Origin: Emmonsiellopsis sp. PD_33 | Lineage: Eukaryota > Ascomycota > Eurotiomycetes > Onygenales > Ajellomycetaceae | Length of the DNA stretch: 64,000 bases | NCBI GenBank assembly: GCA_032988165.1 | Contig: JANTQF010000036.1 | Coordinates: 1 to 64,000, forward strand | Direction of reading: 5' to 3' | Shown: positions 47,531 through 59,236 of the stretch, piece after piece | Layout: each line of letters opens with the position of its first letter | Numbering within the stretch: position 1 is the stretch's first letter | Translations under genes and position numbers: made by a program | Notes under the pieces: model-generated | What the model was told of the DNA's origin: nothing | Seen by the model: only the letters and a program-made list of their open reading frames with translations | Database searches by the model: none

Positions 47531-49542
47531 GGCCACTGGGAATGATGCTTGATGGACAATGGTTTCTGCTTTTCATGTTCTCCTTTCTGCTTAGTCATGT
47601 AGCAACGAGGGCGTTGCTTTTTTCGCATGTCAGCACATAACTACATGTACGGGAAGGATCTACGAAAGCCTCTGCAATTAGCTACACTCTTAAACCAGAG
47701 CCCCGCGTCTGACTCTACGAGTACGGACCAGGACGGTTTCGCTACGCGGATTGACGCGAAGGAAGCGATGGATTTTGCTGCTATGCAAATGAAAACTGGA
47801 ACTATGCGGACAGGCAAGTTCCCAAGCGAGAGTTACTTTATGCACGATTACGATAACTCCAAGAGCTGTATGCGAGGCCTGGTCTGACTGCAAACGGGGA
47901 ATTTACTGTGGGACTTTATGAAGAGGATAATATTTGAATTGGGCCTGCTTTGCAATATCACCTCACTAATGGACAACCTAGCCCTGTTCAGCCAGGGGTT
48001 TCGAATAGCGCTGCAATTGCCCAGGGCCTTTCCATCGGTTTTGGTCATTCAGCCCCGAGCAGTCAGTTCAAGACGTTATCAAACGGTATGAGGGTATGGT
48101 TCGTGGGGAACTTGTAAAGAGTTTGAGCCCGAATCCATGGGCACTGCTTGTCGAACCTTCCGACTCAACCAAAAAGGATCAATCCGAGCACTATCTTTAG
48201 GGATTCATTCAAGTTCTTTTAGATGTTCTGCTCTTTGTTGGAGAAGCCCATAGCATTCCCCTAAATTAGAAAGAATGATAATACACCAGAGTTACTACTA
48301 TTCAGCATAAAATAGTACATACAAATATGCTGGTGTAAAAACAGTGAAAAAGATGACAGGCAAATCCCTTCCTTTACAGTGATAGCCACTTGGTCAGTTC
48401 TTCTGGCGCGCACACGCAAACCGCGGCTGATCCTGCTGGGTTTGGCGGGCGGGATTACGTGGCTCCGGCGGCTGATTGGCTGGCGGGCACTGGCCCCGTG
48501 TATCACCATTACATACAGCGTTACTTACGGAAATACACGATACCGTCCATCGCATGGTGATCCCCTGACTTTTTCATTCTTGCCTCTTGCCATCCAACAT
48601 GGAGAACGGGACTTGCCTTGTCTTCAGGTTTGCAAACAGAGTGTCATGGTATGTATGTAATGGGTTAGTTCTCCATCCAGGCGGTGGTTAGACTGCTGCT
48701 CTTTATACACCATCTATCTACTCTGTACATACAGGATATGGATGTCTAACAACCCCTCTCACCATGATATGCCATGTATTCCCACACTGGAGATAAACAT
48801 GTGTGGAGAACATTGCGAAAGACGTGCATGTAAATATTCCCTCTATTCCTGAACTGTTACGCGATGGGCGTGCGTGGACAGCGTCTACCTGGCCGATGGA
48901 GAGTGTGTTACGTATACTTGGTTCTTTCTCCCCTCTTTGAAGGCGAATACGATAGACCAGGATATAACTTAAACGATATCACCCTGGTTATTGCTTTCCT
49001 TTTCCTGTCTATGATACATTGCTGCCAAAGAGAGTCTCGCATGTTCATGACTCTATATCTCTTCTATGAGCCTCTGTGTCTGCGCATGGGTGTGCACTGT
49101 GCAGTAACTCATCATATGCGTTGCGTAAGCATATTAGAAGGTCATTAACCGCGTCATCAAGTGTCCACGTGCTAGCGATCCAATAGCCCTTTACGTACAT
49201 ACTATGTACGTACCCTGGGTGCAGCCGTGGATGTAGCCGTGTTGGAAGGCCTCCTTTGTCTTTTTTATCAGGGGTTGGATGGATGGGTTAACTATATACT
49301 ATTAAGTTAGGTGGATATGATGCTGGTTCTTGAAGGGATTGTTATTAAGAAATAAGAAAAATTATTATATAGTTACATAAAAAAATCTGACTGAGCGGAA
49401 AGGATCAATTCTGTTGGAGTTATTTTTACTCCGCCGCGAAGGTTATATAATCACCCTAAATAGGAAATAAGCAACAGCCACCAACGACTCCTCATCCACA
49501 GCCGAGTAACAGGATGAACAGCGCCCACCATTGCCAATAACC
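47531..49542. other. region of probable decayed coding DNA and promoter
   Basis: From 47627 to about 48200 plus-strand frames are protein-like in pieces (for example DGFATRIDAKEAMDFAAMQM near 47735, QYHLTNGQPSPVQPG near 47960) but are interrupted by frame changes and stops, suggesting an old gene. No family is recognised. 48200-49300 has no supported feature. 49300-49540 is AT-rich and serves as the promoter of the next gene. Confidence 0.4.
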
Positions 49543-51835
49543 ATGCGGGCATCTCGACCCAAGCCAAAGGTGGCCTGCAAAGCCTGCCACGGCCGAAGAG
49601 TCAAGTGTGATCGCACAGACCGGACTCCATGCTCCAATTGCCTGCTGGCAAACCAAGACTGCCAGCCCATCGTCTCAAGGCGGGGAAAGTATGCATTAGT
49701 AACTATTTAGATAATGTTAAGTTCTTTCATGGAGACTGATATCAGACAGGTACAAGCGGACTCCTGGCAAGCAATCTGAACCCCATCCTCAAAACGGAGT
49801 GCCAGCCTTCAACCCGGGCAAGGATAGTAATATCGCCCACAATGAGGACGCACTTATCCAACTCTCCCACAGTCCGTTGCGGGCCCCAACTCCCCAAAAC
49901 CCCAACGACGCAAAGAACAAGGTAATGTACTTTGGCGACTCGTCCAATTTCGAATACGTCCTCCGCGAAATGGGCGGGCCCTTCGACGATAACACCAGGT
50001 CAACCAATACTCCCTGGACAGAAACCATCCAACACCTCCATTCCAACCAGCTCAGCCAGGCAACAAAGACCCTGCTAGACGAGCAGAGCCGCAAGGAACA
50101 TCAGCTCCTCCAGGAACTGGGCGCCTTGGACCCCTTCGAGCCCGCGGTCAGCGACGAGCTGGTTCGCCTGTTCTTCACGCAGATCTACCCAGCCAGTCCG
50201 ATCTTTGACCGGGCGGATTTTTGCTCGCGATATGAGGCCCGCCGTATCTCGCCGCTTGTTCTCCAAGGGGTGTATTTTGTCGCTCTCGCGCATTCTAGTG
50301 AGGCTGTCTATAGGAGGGCCGGCTTCGCGGATAGGTATCGCGCCGCTTTTACATGCTATCGCAGGGCGAAAGCCCTGTATGATGCCAACTACGAAGCGGA
50401 TGCGATTTCTTCCCTTCAGGCTGTTTACCTTTTGTCCCACTGGTGGGGGAGCCCGATGGAGCAGAAGGATACCTGGTACTGGACTGGGGTTGCGGTTGGG
50501 CTGGCACAGTCCCTAGGGCTTCATCAACAGTTAGTGTCCATGTCCTGGTTGGTTGGAAGTGACCTGACTGAACTGTTGTCAGGAAAACGTATGATGCTTT
50601 GAGTGAGCGGAATAGAAGTCTGTGGAGGCGGATCTGGTGGTCTCTTTATGTATGTGGCTTTCGTATGAGTTGGGGATACGGACTAATATAAACATGGCAG
50701 ATTCACGATATTTCCCTGGCCGTTGAGCTAGGACGGACTCCCCACATCAATGATGCCTATTGCAGCGTCGGGATGTTGGGTGAGCATGATTTTGACACGG
50801 AAGACATGGACTTTAATGCTGAGTTGTTTGGGAATTCGTCTCGGGAAAGTTGGTTGTACCTCATCCATTTGGCAGAGTTGTCGAAACGAAGTACCGCTCC
50901 CTATCACGTTCGAATCAAGGACATACTAATTCATCATTAGGCAGCAATTGCTTCCTAGCTATTTTTGGAGCGAATAAAGATGATACAAAAGTCCTTAAAA
51001 GCCTTGACAGCCTTTCGTCGTGGGAAGCCGCTTTACCGGCCGAGTTACGCTCCTGGCATTCTTCCATCTCTTTGGAGAGCGGGTTTGCGGCCCCTTTGAT
51101 TCAATTAAGTTACAGGTGAGAAACATACAACTTCCAGTTGGGATGTGTCTAACACATTGAAGCACCACTCAAATCCTATTACGTCGGAACGGTTTCAACG
51201 ATCCTGAGAGACTGGTGCGTGGGACAGTCGCGTTTGATGCAGCCGTGCAGATTGTACGAATACTGGAGGATCTTATCTCATCAGATACTGTCTCTTTATT
51301 TCCTTTGCGCACGTACGCTCTCCCTCGTAAAAGGAATTACTGCAGAATCTCACAAGTTCCCAGATTACCAGCCGCCTTCGCCGCGATCTCCGTTCACATT
51401 GCAAATATGCGCGCATGCCGTCCGAATGTGTCAGACGTATCAAAACATCGAGCCAGGCTATGTATGCTTGTGTTAAAGAAAGTGCAGGACCTCTGGCCTC
51501 CCCTGTTATGGTACTACCGTTTATTCGTGCGAATACTAGACGGCATGGGTTGTCAGATTCCAGGCGAAGAAATCTCACCCCGTCACGAACGGGCACCGGA
51601 CACGGACACGGACACAATCAGACAGTCCACTGATATTCAATCCGGAAGCGATTATACATTGGGAGTTGGATCACACGATCTCATGAATGAATCGTTCGTT
51701 GGCGACCCAACGCATTCTGACTTCTCTCTACCGGGCATGACGACGTTTTTTACATTTGCCAGCTTCGTCGACGGCAATTCCAACGACGGAATACCTCCCT
51801 CCCTAGAGACAGACTCCGGCATCTCAGGTCTATGA
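49543..51835 (+). CDS. Zn2Cys6 fungal-type transcription factor
   Basis: Six exons (49543-49688, 49750-50529, 50583-50649, 50701-50890, 50941-51115, 51163-51835) join in phase to 676 residues. Introns are 47-61 nt. The binuclear zinc cluster is complete: C12-x2-C15-x6-C22-x7-C30-x2-C33-x6-C40, with basic spacer GRRVK and linker RRGKYKR. A fungal-specific regulatory domain follows (DELVRLFFTQIYPASPIFDR at about 165-185, LSHWWGSPMEQKDTWYWTGV, LWRRIWWSLYIHD across intron 3, and ELGRTPHIND). Such proteins bind CGG-type triplets and control metabolism. The target is unknown; the cluster resembles that of AmdR/CTF1-like regulators. It is convergent with the NDUFS7 paralogue, the stop codons being 62 nt apart. 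The segment around 51300-51350 could hide a further small intron. Confidence 0.9.
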
Positions 51836-51897
51836 CATAAACGAAACCCCCACAACCATCTACTCAAAAATGGTAATCTCTATTAAACTTCTACCGC

Positions 51898-52675
51898 TCA
51901 CTTCCGATACCACATCCTCGTCACCTTCGTCCTGCGAATCTTCCTCTGCAACACAAAAATCCCATACAACAACGCCTCCGCCGTCGGCGGACACCCGGGC
52001 ACATAAATATCCACCGGAACCAACCGATCCACCCCCCTCACCACACTATAACTATAATGATAATACCCGCCCCCATTCGCACAGCTCCCCATACTAATCA
52101 CCCACTTGGGGTCCGGCATCTGGTCATACAGCAGCCGCAGGGCAGGCGCCAGCTTATTCGTCACCGTGCCTGCGACGATCATCACGTCAGCCTGGCGCGG
52201 TGTCGCGCGGAAGATTATCCCCAGCCGGTCCTGGTCGTAGCGCGGCATCGAGGCGCCCATCATTTCTAGCCCGCAGCAGGCGGGCGCGAAGGTTAGGGGC
52301 CACAGGGAGCCGGTGCGCGCGGCTCCGATGAGTTTGTCGGCTGTTGTTCTGTTATTTTAATTCGTTAGCTGGGGTGTATCTGTATGTATGTATATTTATA
52401 TATAGAACTATACAAGACAACGGATGTATATCAATCAGGTCAGGCACGAACAGCATCTGATGGAGCTTCCCGCTCTCCTCTCCCCCGTTTTTTCTCGGTA
52501 GCTTGCTTGTGGTATGTTGGGTCCAGCCTGCGGATTGTCGAGCTGGTCTGTCGGTGGTGCCTGATGTTGCTGTTGCTAGGGGTCTTCTTGAAATCGAAAC
52601 GGAGGCTGCGGGACGTGTACTAGTAGTAGTGATGCATTGCAGTGCTCGGGGCCGGATTGAATGGTGCAGATGCAT
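51898..52675 (-). CDS. divergent paralogue of complex I subunit NDUFS7/PSST
   Basis: Exons 52675-52452 and 52348-51898 (103-nt intron, donor GTTCGT, branch CTAAC, phase 2) give 224 residues. The N-terminus is a mitochondrial presequence (MHLHHSIRPRALQCITTTST, many Arg/Ser/Thr, no acids). The mature part carries the four ligands of Fe-S cluster N2: C99-C100 (ACCGLEMM), C164 (GSCANGGG) and C194 (PGCPPT). The strongly conserved PRYDQDRLGIIFRA, ADVMIVAGT and MWYRK end are present. NDUFS7 passes electrons to ubiquinone in complex I. Relative to the near-invariant fungal form (FGLACCAVEMMHLSTPRYD) this one reads FAPACCGLEMMGASMPRYD, and APAL(R/Q) is followed by LLYDQM. It is therefore probably a second, specialised copy. 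Confidence 0.88.
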
Positions 52676-54039
52676 GTTAACGGGACGAAACGGGGGATGT
52701 TTTCTTCGTTTATTGGTATGGGTTTGCTTGTCGATGGTAGGTTTATGTGATGTAGTGTATGTAGTGTGGTGTAGATAGATACCGGGGGGGTCTAATTGGT
52801 TGGGTTGGAGCCGATCCGGTGTCGAGGAACGTGAACGAAAGATCCAACACAAGAAAAAGAGGGAGAAGGAGAAGAGGAGAAGTGAAGAAGATGGGAAGCA
52901 ACCATACTAATCGATTCAATCACGAGGGAATTACAGATTACGAGGGGAAAGGAAAGGTACATACATTCGAGTTGATATCGCCGATATGGCGCTGTACGCG
53001 CATAGTATGTACATACTACTTCATCCTGAAATATGTCATCCCTATGGGAGGCAACCAATCATATCCATTTGGATCTACGGTCTCCCGGCTTCTAGCAGGC
53101 GGCCCCGTACTAACATAGGGGAATACTTCGTCTTTCGGCTCCCTGCGGAGTAATAGGAGTCGCCGATATGGTTGAGCTGAAGGGATCTTGGCGTGCATAT
53201 CGGCGATATGATCTGGGCATCATGGGAAGTACTAGTATGTATGGACTAGTGCTGGAAATTTATATATCAAGATCTGGCTCTAACTCTGAGAAATAGATCG
53301 GGTTGAGGTTTTGCTCGGGTGTATTTTCTCTGTTTGATTTCAGATGATGTTTGGTTCCCCTGAGAGAAAAAGGGGTTGGATTCCGCGGTTGGATCTGGGG
53401 CGGGAAGGTCCGATGGGCGTCGCTAAACTTAACTAACCCATCAGGAAGGAGTTAAACAACGTTAAGCGACAGCCGCTCCCTTTATCAAGCGACGACTCCT
53501 TCTTTTTCTTTCTTCTTTTTCCTTCTCACCTCAACCTCCACGAGAACGAATAACGATCTATCAGACCACAAAAAGTCTCACCTTGGTGTGGGTGTTCATC
53601 AATCAGGCTTACTACTACTAGTATCTTTGACCCGGCTTATAACGCCAACCAGTTTCATCACCAGATGAGTTTCTTGCTGACTATGCCCGATGCCATGGAA
53701 CTACGGGAAGGACAGTGGCTCCCGCCCCCAGAATCAAGTATTTGGTAACTATGGGACAAAGGCATCTATCACTCTGCCCTAGGGCCCTTGACCAGTCTGC
53801 GCCTCATGCATGCTGTCACCCAATAAACATGGGATATGCGCCCAAGGTGTGATGCAGCTGCTGGTTCACTGCTCAGCCTTGCGGAGTTGTCTGCGGGGTA
53901 TTTGGGATGGCTGCTGCCTTTATTTCTTATAAAATTGTCCGCTCATTGAGGAAGAGTTTGTTTCATTTTGCTGATTTCCACTTGGTATTTTCAGACTTCT
54001 TAGAGAGAAAAACATCTACAGTTCTCTCTGTACGTCACC
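52676..54039. promoter_or_regulatory. intergenic region with three CGCCGATAT sites
   Basis: ATATCGCCGATAT at 52975-52987, its reverse complement at 53197-53209, and a shorter copy TCGCCGATATGG at 53160-53171 lie 300-535 nt upstream of the NDUFS7 paralogue. The 13-mer is a near palindrome. A pyrimidine-rich stretch (53500-53550) and a short ATG frame of 27 codons at 53665 precede the NACHT gene. No other gene seen. Confidence 0.5.
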
Positions 54040-56160
54040 ATGGCTGAAGCAGTGGCTTTGGCCGCAGGGATCATTGCGTTCGCACAGGTCGTGGACCGGA
54101 TCATCGTCGTCTGCAAATACTATATCGAAGCTGCTGATGGCTGCCCTCGAGATGTTCGCACTATTCTTGTAGAGGTGTCCTCTCTTAAAGCACTTCTTGA
54201 AAACCTCGAGTTCATCCTAAAATGCGATTCCTCGCCCTCGCCAACGTTGGAAAAGCTAGCTCGCTCCAATGGCCCGATCGAGGCGTGCCGAAAATCCCTC
54301 GAGGACGTCGAGAAATTATTCCCATGCCTGCCCCAGACGAGTCCTGGGAAGAAACAGCGGATCCTCAGTGCCGCTCAGCATCTTGCGTGGCCTTTAAAGC
54401 AAGGTCTTGCCCAGACGCTCATGCGTGATATCTCACAGTACAAGGCAACAATTACCCTTGCTCTTACAACTGATTCACTGTAAGTACTAGCCTACAACGT
54501 CATTATTCTTGGAGGGCATAGCTCACTGATGCAAATTTACAGGACAGATATCAAGAGTATCAAATCAAGTGTTACCGAAATCAAGGATATATTGATGGAT
54601 GCACAGTGCCGTGATTTTTTTCGGTGGTTGGAAACCATCAACCCGTCGAGCAATCATAACAACGCCTATAGACTCTACGAGCAGGGGACCGGTGCATGGG
54701 TGCTGCGTCTGGATGAATGGAAGCAGTGGCTCGGCGGGATGAAACGGTTCCTATGGATCCATGGTATTCCAGGAGCTGGAAAAACCATTCTCGCGTCGTT
54801 CTTGATCGAACAGGTACAATCCGCCATTTGCGACGAAAAATCCACAACCGCGCAGCAGAAACAAATGTCCCACTCCTGCAAGCAGATTGCCTGCGTCTAC
54901 TATTATTGCTATTTTGCTCATAATCAGGATGAGACGGCACCTTTGTTACGGTGGATAATCGGCCAATTATGCCGTCAAGCCAAAGCGATCCCAAACGACC
55001 TGACTGAGCTATATCAACGGGCACAGGAACCACGTATACCACAGCTCCTGGACGCCTTAGAATCCATTTTGGACCAATTCGATATCGTTTTCATCATGGT
55101 TGACGCGGTTGATGAGAGTCTGCCCCGCGAAACTCTCCTGAAAGTTCTTCGAGATTTTGCAACTGACAATCGCTTCGGCAAGATTCGCTTGCTGGCAACT
55201 AGCCGCGAGTATTTTGATATTGAAACGTGTTTTTCTCCTATTTCGGTGTCCCTGTCAACGAATCATCCGGAACTTGAAAATGATATTCAAATTTACGTTC
55301 ACTCCGAGCTTGCACGGAATCGAAAATTCAAAACTTGGCCACCGGCCCTCCTTATCGAAGTAGAAGATTCACTTGCCAAGGGCTCCAAAGGAATGTAAGT
55401 ATTAACAGCAGTGCTTCATTCGTTGCCGCCGACAGCAAGTTTGCTCCCAAATATTCTTGGCCCTGAGACATAGAAATATTAGCTAATCCAGCGCAGGTTT
55501 CGATGGGCGGTGTGTCAGATCGATGCGCTCCAAAGATGCAAATCTCAAGAAGATGTCAGAATTGCGATTCGAAACTTACCAAAGACGTTGGATGAGACCT
55601 ATGAACGGATTTTCCAGACCATCCCACCCGAGGACCAGCGATTTGTGTATTCACTATTAGCGATTATTCGTGGATGCAGTGAATGGTTTTCTATGGTAAT
55701 CCCGCTCAGTGTCATCCTGGACTTGGCAAAGGCCAACCTCCACTTCACAGGGGAGGGGGGTATGGAACATTGCTTCTATACGACTGATACAATCCGGGAG
55801 CTATGTGGATGTCTGATTACCATCTCGTTATCCAAGGACCTGGTAGCGGAGTACGCCTCATTTGCACACTATACCGTACAAGAATACCTGTCCTCAGATC
55901 GAATCATTCATGGGCCGGTGTCAGCGTTTGCCCTGAATCGCGACAAAAGCATGCGCATTTCTCGCATGACAATTCTCATAATGCTCGCCGAGTGGAAAAT
56001 GGAGGATAAGCCAAAAACCAGTACTGCTTTCAAATATTCAAAATATTTGTCAAGTACTATCAGGTTTTGTAAGATACTAGTAATTTCCTCTGACTGGGGG
56101 GGAAATAACAGGGCGCGCATTGAAAGCTTGATCGGAAGCAATCTTTTCGATTGCATTTAG
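54040..56160 (+). CDS. NACHT-STAND (fungal NLR-like) protein without C-terminal repeats
   Basis: Exons 54040-54479, 54543-55394 and 55497-56160 (introns 63 and 102 nt) give 651 residues. The N-terminal helical domain (MAEAVALAAGIIAFAQVVDR, to about 145) resembles the SesA/fungal-STAND N-terminal domain used in incompatibility and cell-death signalling. The NACHT core has Walker A GIPGAGKT (221-228), Walker B IVFIMVDAVDES (328-339) and a sensor-like LLATSREYFDIE. After it comes the winged-helix region with LPKTLDETYERIFQ and FAHYTVQEYLSSDRI. The protein stops soon after at DCI, with no ankyrin, WD40 or TPR repeats, which normally sense ligands. Such proteins act in heterokaryon incompatibility or innate-like defence. 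It may be a truncated receptor, or one that works as an executor for others. Confidence 0.9.
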
Positions 56161-56912
56161 TTAGCCAAAGCAACCTATCAGGGGGAAAAAAATAGGATGA
56201 CCAAACCACACCCTTAGGAAAAGCATAGATAGCCACAGAAAAGGAGATACAGAAACGGAGAGTCACATACAGTCTGGTCAACCCACTTTCCCAGTTCTTT
56301 CCGTCGCTCACAGCACGCACTATCGTCATCATTTGATAACTAATGGCACGTCTATCTCCTCATCACTATCATCAATCAATCAACCTGCAGCTAATCGCCC
56401 TTGTATACTTCCTCACTCAGCGGGAGTTCCTTCGCCATTAACCGTCACCCATCACCCAACCGAAATATATCAAGGAATGCTTCTTAGGATGCTGCTTGGT
56501 CGAGGGGTTTGCTGCATAGGGAGGTCTAGAGCTTCAACTGTTATACTGCTATCTGGACTGCTTTTCCTCTGGAATCCGGCGGCAGAGGGACTGGGTAGGG
56601 TAATTACGTCGGTTCGGCGATCTATCGTTTGATAGTTGGTTCGTCATGGATTTGATACCTAGTTGGATGGGAAGAGGGTAGGTTTCTCTGTCTGTCTGCT
56701 ACAGAGTTAGAATTCTAGGGTAATGGAGGGGGTGTATATATGTATGTATTTTCTCTCAGCTGGCTAGGAATGTATGCATGTATCATGAAATTATTTAATT
56801 AATGGAAAGAAGGTACTAAAATAAACCCTACGCCCACCTCCCCTGTTTACCCCCCATAACCACTCCCCATCCCCATCCAACTCACCCAACAAGACAAAAC
56901 CAAACCCCCCCA
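56161..56912. other. intergenic region after the NACHT gene
   Basis: No ankyrin, WD40 or TPR coding could be found downstream in any frame. The one ATG frame (56333-56632) has no family character. The last part is the C-rich 3' region of the MEMO1 gene. No feature supported. Confidence 0.6.
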
Positions 56913-58147
56913 TCAAAGCACCGCAAACGCCGAAACATAACTAACCGAACTATCCCCCACAACCACCGCATCCGAGCTCCTCTCATACCTTACAAAATGA
57001 AACTTCCCCCTCGCCAAACCCCCCTCTCCCTCTCCCTCTCCCTCTCCCTCAGCAACATCCATATCCACCCCCTCCAACCCCGCCAACACAACCCCAATCG
57101 GATGCCTCCCACAAACCGTATTTCCCGTCCCCCTCACTGCCTCCAAAAACACCCGCGCACTCCCCGACGCAATCGCGCTCATGCACGCAACATCGCACGC
57201 AGAGATACTCTCATGGATCATCGGCACGCCGTGGCCGCGGGCAATACGGTCCTTGGACCTTAACGCGCCGCCGGCGGAGACGGCGTTGATGGCCTCCCGT
57301 GCCGCTGCGGGGGTTAGGGAGGGGGATGGCTGCGGGAGGTCAGCGTGGGAGAGGGGGAGAGTGGGCCCCGGGGCGGGTGCGTCGGGGACGTAGTATGTGT
57401 AGCCGAAGCGGAGGCCCCAGTGGCAGAAGTCTGAGGAGATGATGAAGGCGTTGGAGGGGTCGGAGAGGTAGGGGGCTAGGAGGGTGCCGAAGGCGTGTTC
57501 GGTTTGTGGGCTGGTGCTGCCGACCATTATGGGGATGAGGGGCGGGTATTGGGCGGTGGGGGTGTTGGGGAATGTGCGGCGGAGGATGTGGTGGATGTAG
57601 GGGAGGTGGAGTTCGAGGCTGTGTTCGGCTTCGTCGACGGGGCGGGACATGGTTGTGAAGGTGGCGGGGGAGGTGGTGTCTAGGAGGGTTTTGATGGTGT
57701 CGGTGTCTATGGGAAGCGGGGTGGGGGAGAGAGGGGTCGAGTAGCCGGTTAGTTGGGAGAGGGCACAGGTGGAGAGGTGGTGGTGGTGCGAGGGGCCGAG
57801 GAGGAAGATGCGTTTGCTGTGTTTTGGGTTTGTTAGTATGCATTTGGGGGGTAGGGGGTTGGGGGTGTTGTTACGCTTTGGAGAGGTCGAGAGCCTTGTA
57901 GGCGAAGGCAGCGCAGGGGCCGGAGTATGCGTATCCCGCGTGTCTGGATGGGTGTTAGTAAGTTGTGTCGACAAGATGGGGGGAGAACGTACGGTGCAAT
58001 GATAACCCTCGCTCCAGGCACAGGCAAGGCTCCTATCCCTTCGATCTCATCGGGTACTTGGGCAAGCCACTCGTCGAGCTGTTGGGAGAGAGTGGGGCCA
58101 TGGTCGGAGTACCACGAGCCTGCGTGGGTTGCCTTTCTCGCGACCAT
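56913..58147 (-). CDS. MEMO1 family protein
   Basis: Exons 58147-57993, 57943-57875 and 57816-56913 (introns 49 and 58 nt) give 375 residues. Family hallmarks: the start VARKATHAGSWYSD, APHAGYAYSGP across intron 1, FLLGPSHHHH, SRPVDEAEHSLELHLPYI, SSDFCHWG and CGRHPIGV. These provide the His/Asp/His/Cys set that forms the metal site in human MEMO1. MEMO proteins share a fold with LigB-type dioxygenases. In animals they act in cell migration and bind copper or iron; in fungi the role is little known. An insert near the end encodes alternating Glu-Gly (from a CTCCCT microsatellite at about 57020-57050), so the protein is longer than the usual 290-300 residues. The start was chosen at the conserved MVARKATHAGSWY. 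Confidence 0.93.
57020..57050. repeat. CTCCCT microsatellite in the MEMO1 coding region
   Basis: Six-base repeat units read on the minus strand as alternating Gly-Glu codons near the MEMO1 C-terminus. Because the unit is a multiple of three, length changes keep the frame. Confidence 0.85.
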
Positions 58148-59236
58148 TCCGAATACTGGGAGTGTGTCTTCTAGATAGATATTTGTTATCCGTACTGGAG
58201 TTGGGTAAGACCGTGCTGTGTCGTGGTGTTGTTGTTGCTGATATTGTTGTGGTGACGTTGAGCTGTCCGACGGATGGCGGGGAAGTCGAGCTCTGGTTGG
58301 CTGCTTGGCGCGGGGAGACACGGCATGCCGAGAGCCGGTGTCCGGCATGCCGAACCCAACCCAACGGGGTCAACGGGGAATTGGTAGCATGTAGAATCGT
58401 ATTTTTTCGCCGTTGAAGTGTGATCCCTGAACTAGTGCGTTCTGCGCGATGGTATTGTAGTAGTCAGAGAAGCCCTCCATTTCGGAGCTATGATGTCCTT
58501 CTTTCGCAGGTGATCGCATCTCAAGGCAATATTTATCCGTGGAATTTATCCCACCCACGCGCCTACTTGCTTGCCAGCCGATGAGCCGTGTCCCATTTGA
58601 CTAGCCTTCGGAGTGGATAGCACCTCCCCCTGTTTGGCTGTTCGACACGTCTGGCATCCATCTCGTACCTGACAGATCACATGACCACGCGTCATCGATG
58701 GAAAGGCTGCCTCTTTGCAGCTGGAAAAGCCACCCAAACCAAAAGAAGGGCGCGTAGAAACGGCATTCAATCCTCAGCTTCTGCTGTCCTCGTCCTCTCT
58801 TTCCCCCTCTCTCCCCCCTGTTTCCTGCCGCGTCCAGATCTGTTTGTGACAAGCAGGAAGCAGCGAAAATACAATTAAACCGCATATGGACTAGTGCTGT
58901 CACGCGTAATCAATCCACCATGGCTGGCCAATCACAGTGCTCATTGCCCTGGCTGACGGGAGCCCGCGGTATTTTTCGCGTGCCTAGCGCGTAAAATACC
59001 GGTATCGGCCAGCCGAACGCGGTTTGTCTGTTGAACCTCAGGTCTCTTGCCCAGGAAGCAGCAGTCGTGTCGGAGTGTTCGTGGTCTCGCAGACGTGTGC
59101 CAGCTGGAAGAGAAGAGTGTATCTACATAGACGCCGTCGTTACCTTGCAATTCGCTATCTAGAATCGTTATATGCCCCCATAGACCGTTCGATTCCCGTC
59201 CAGCCTCCCGTCTGTGCAGGTCAACCACTGTCCAAC
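58148..59236. promoter_or_regulatory. divergent promoter between MEMO1 and the PIP-box gene
   Basis: About 1.1 kb separating two divergent genes. It contains the CGG-N4-CCG palindrome pair (58321-58352) on the MEMO1 side and pyrimidine-rich DNA (58795-58830) nearer the middle. The frames in it are not protein-like. No other gene seen. Confidence 0.6.
58321..58352. promoter_or_regulatory. two CGG-CATG-CCG palindromes, candidate Zn2Cys6 sites
   Basis: The perfect palindrome CGGCATGCCG occurs at 58321-58330 and 58343-58352, so the centres are 22 bp (about two helical turns) apart, and 174-206 nt upstream of the MEMO1 ATG. Inverted CGG/CCG triplets with a fixed spacer are the standard target form of dimeric Zn2Cys6 regulators. 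Function is inferred from form only. Confidence 0.55.

Noticed and set aside
57340..57843. Minus-strand ORF rich in His and Pro within MEMO1
   Set aside because: Alternate-frame shadow of the MEMO1 exon 3, which has the conserved metal-site residues.
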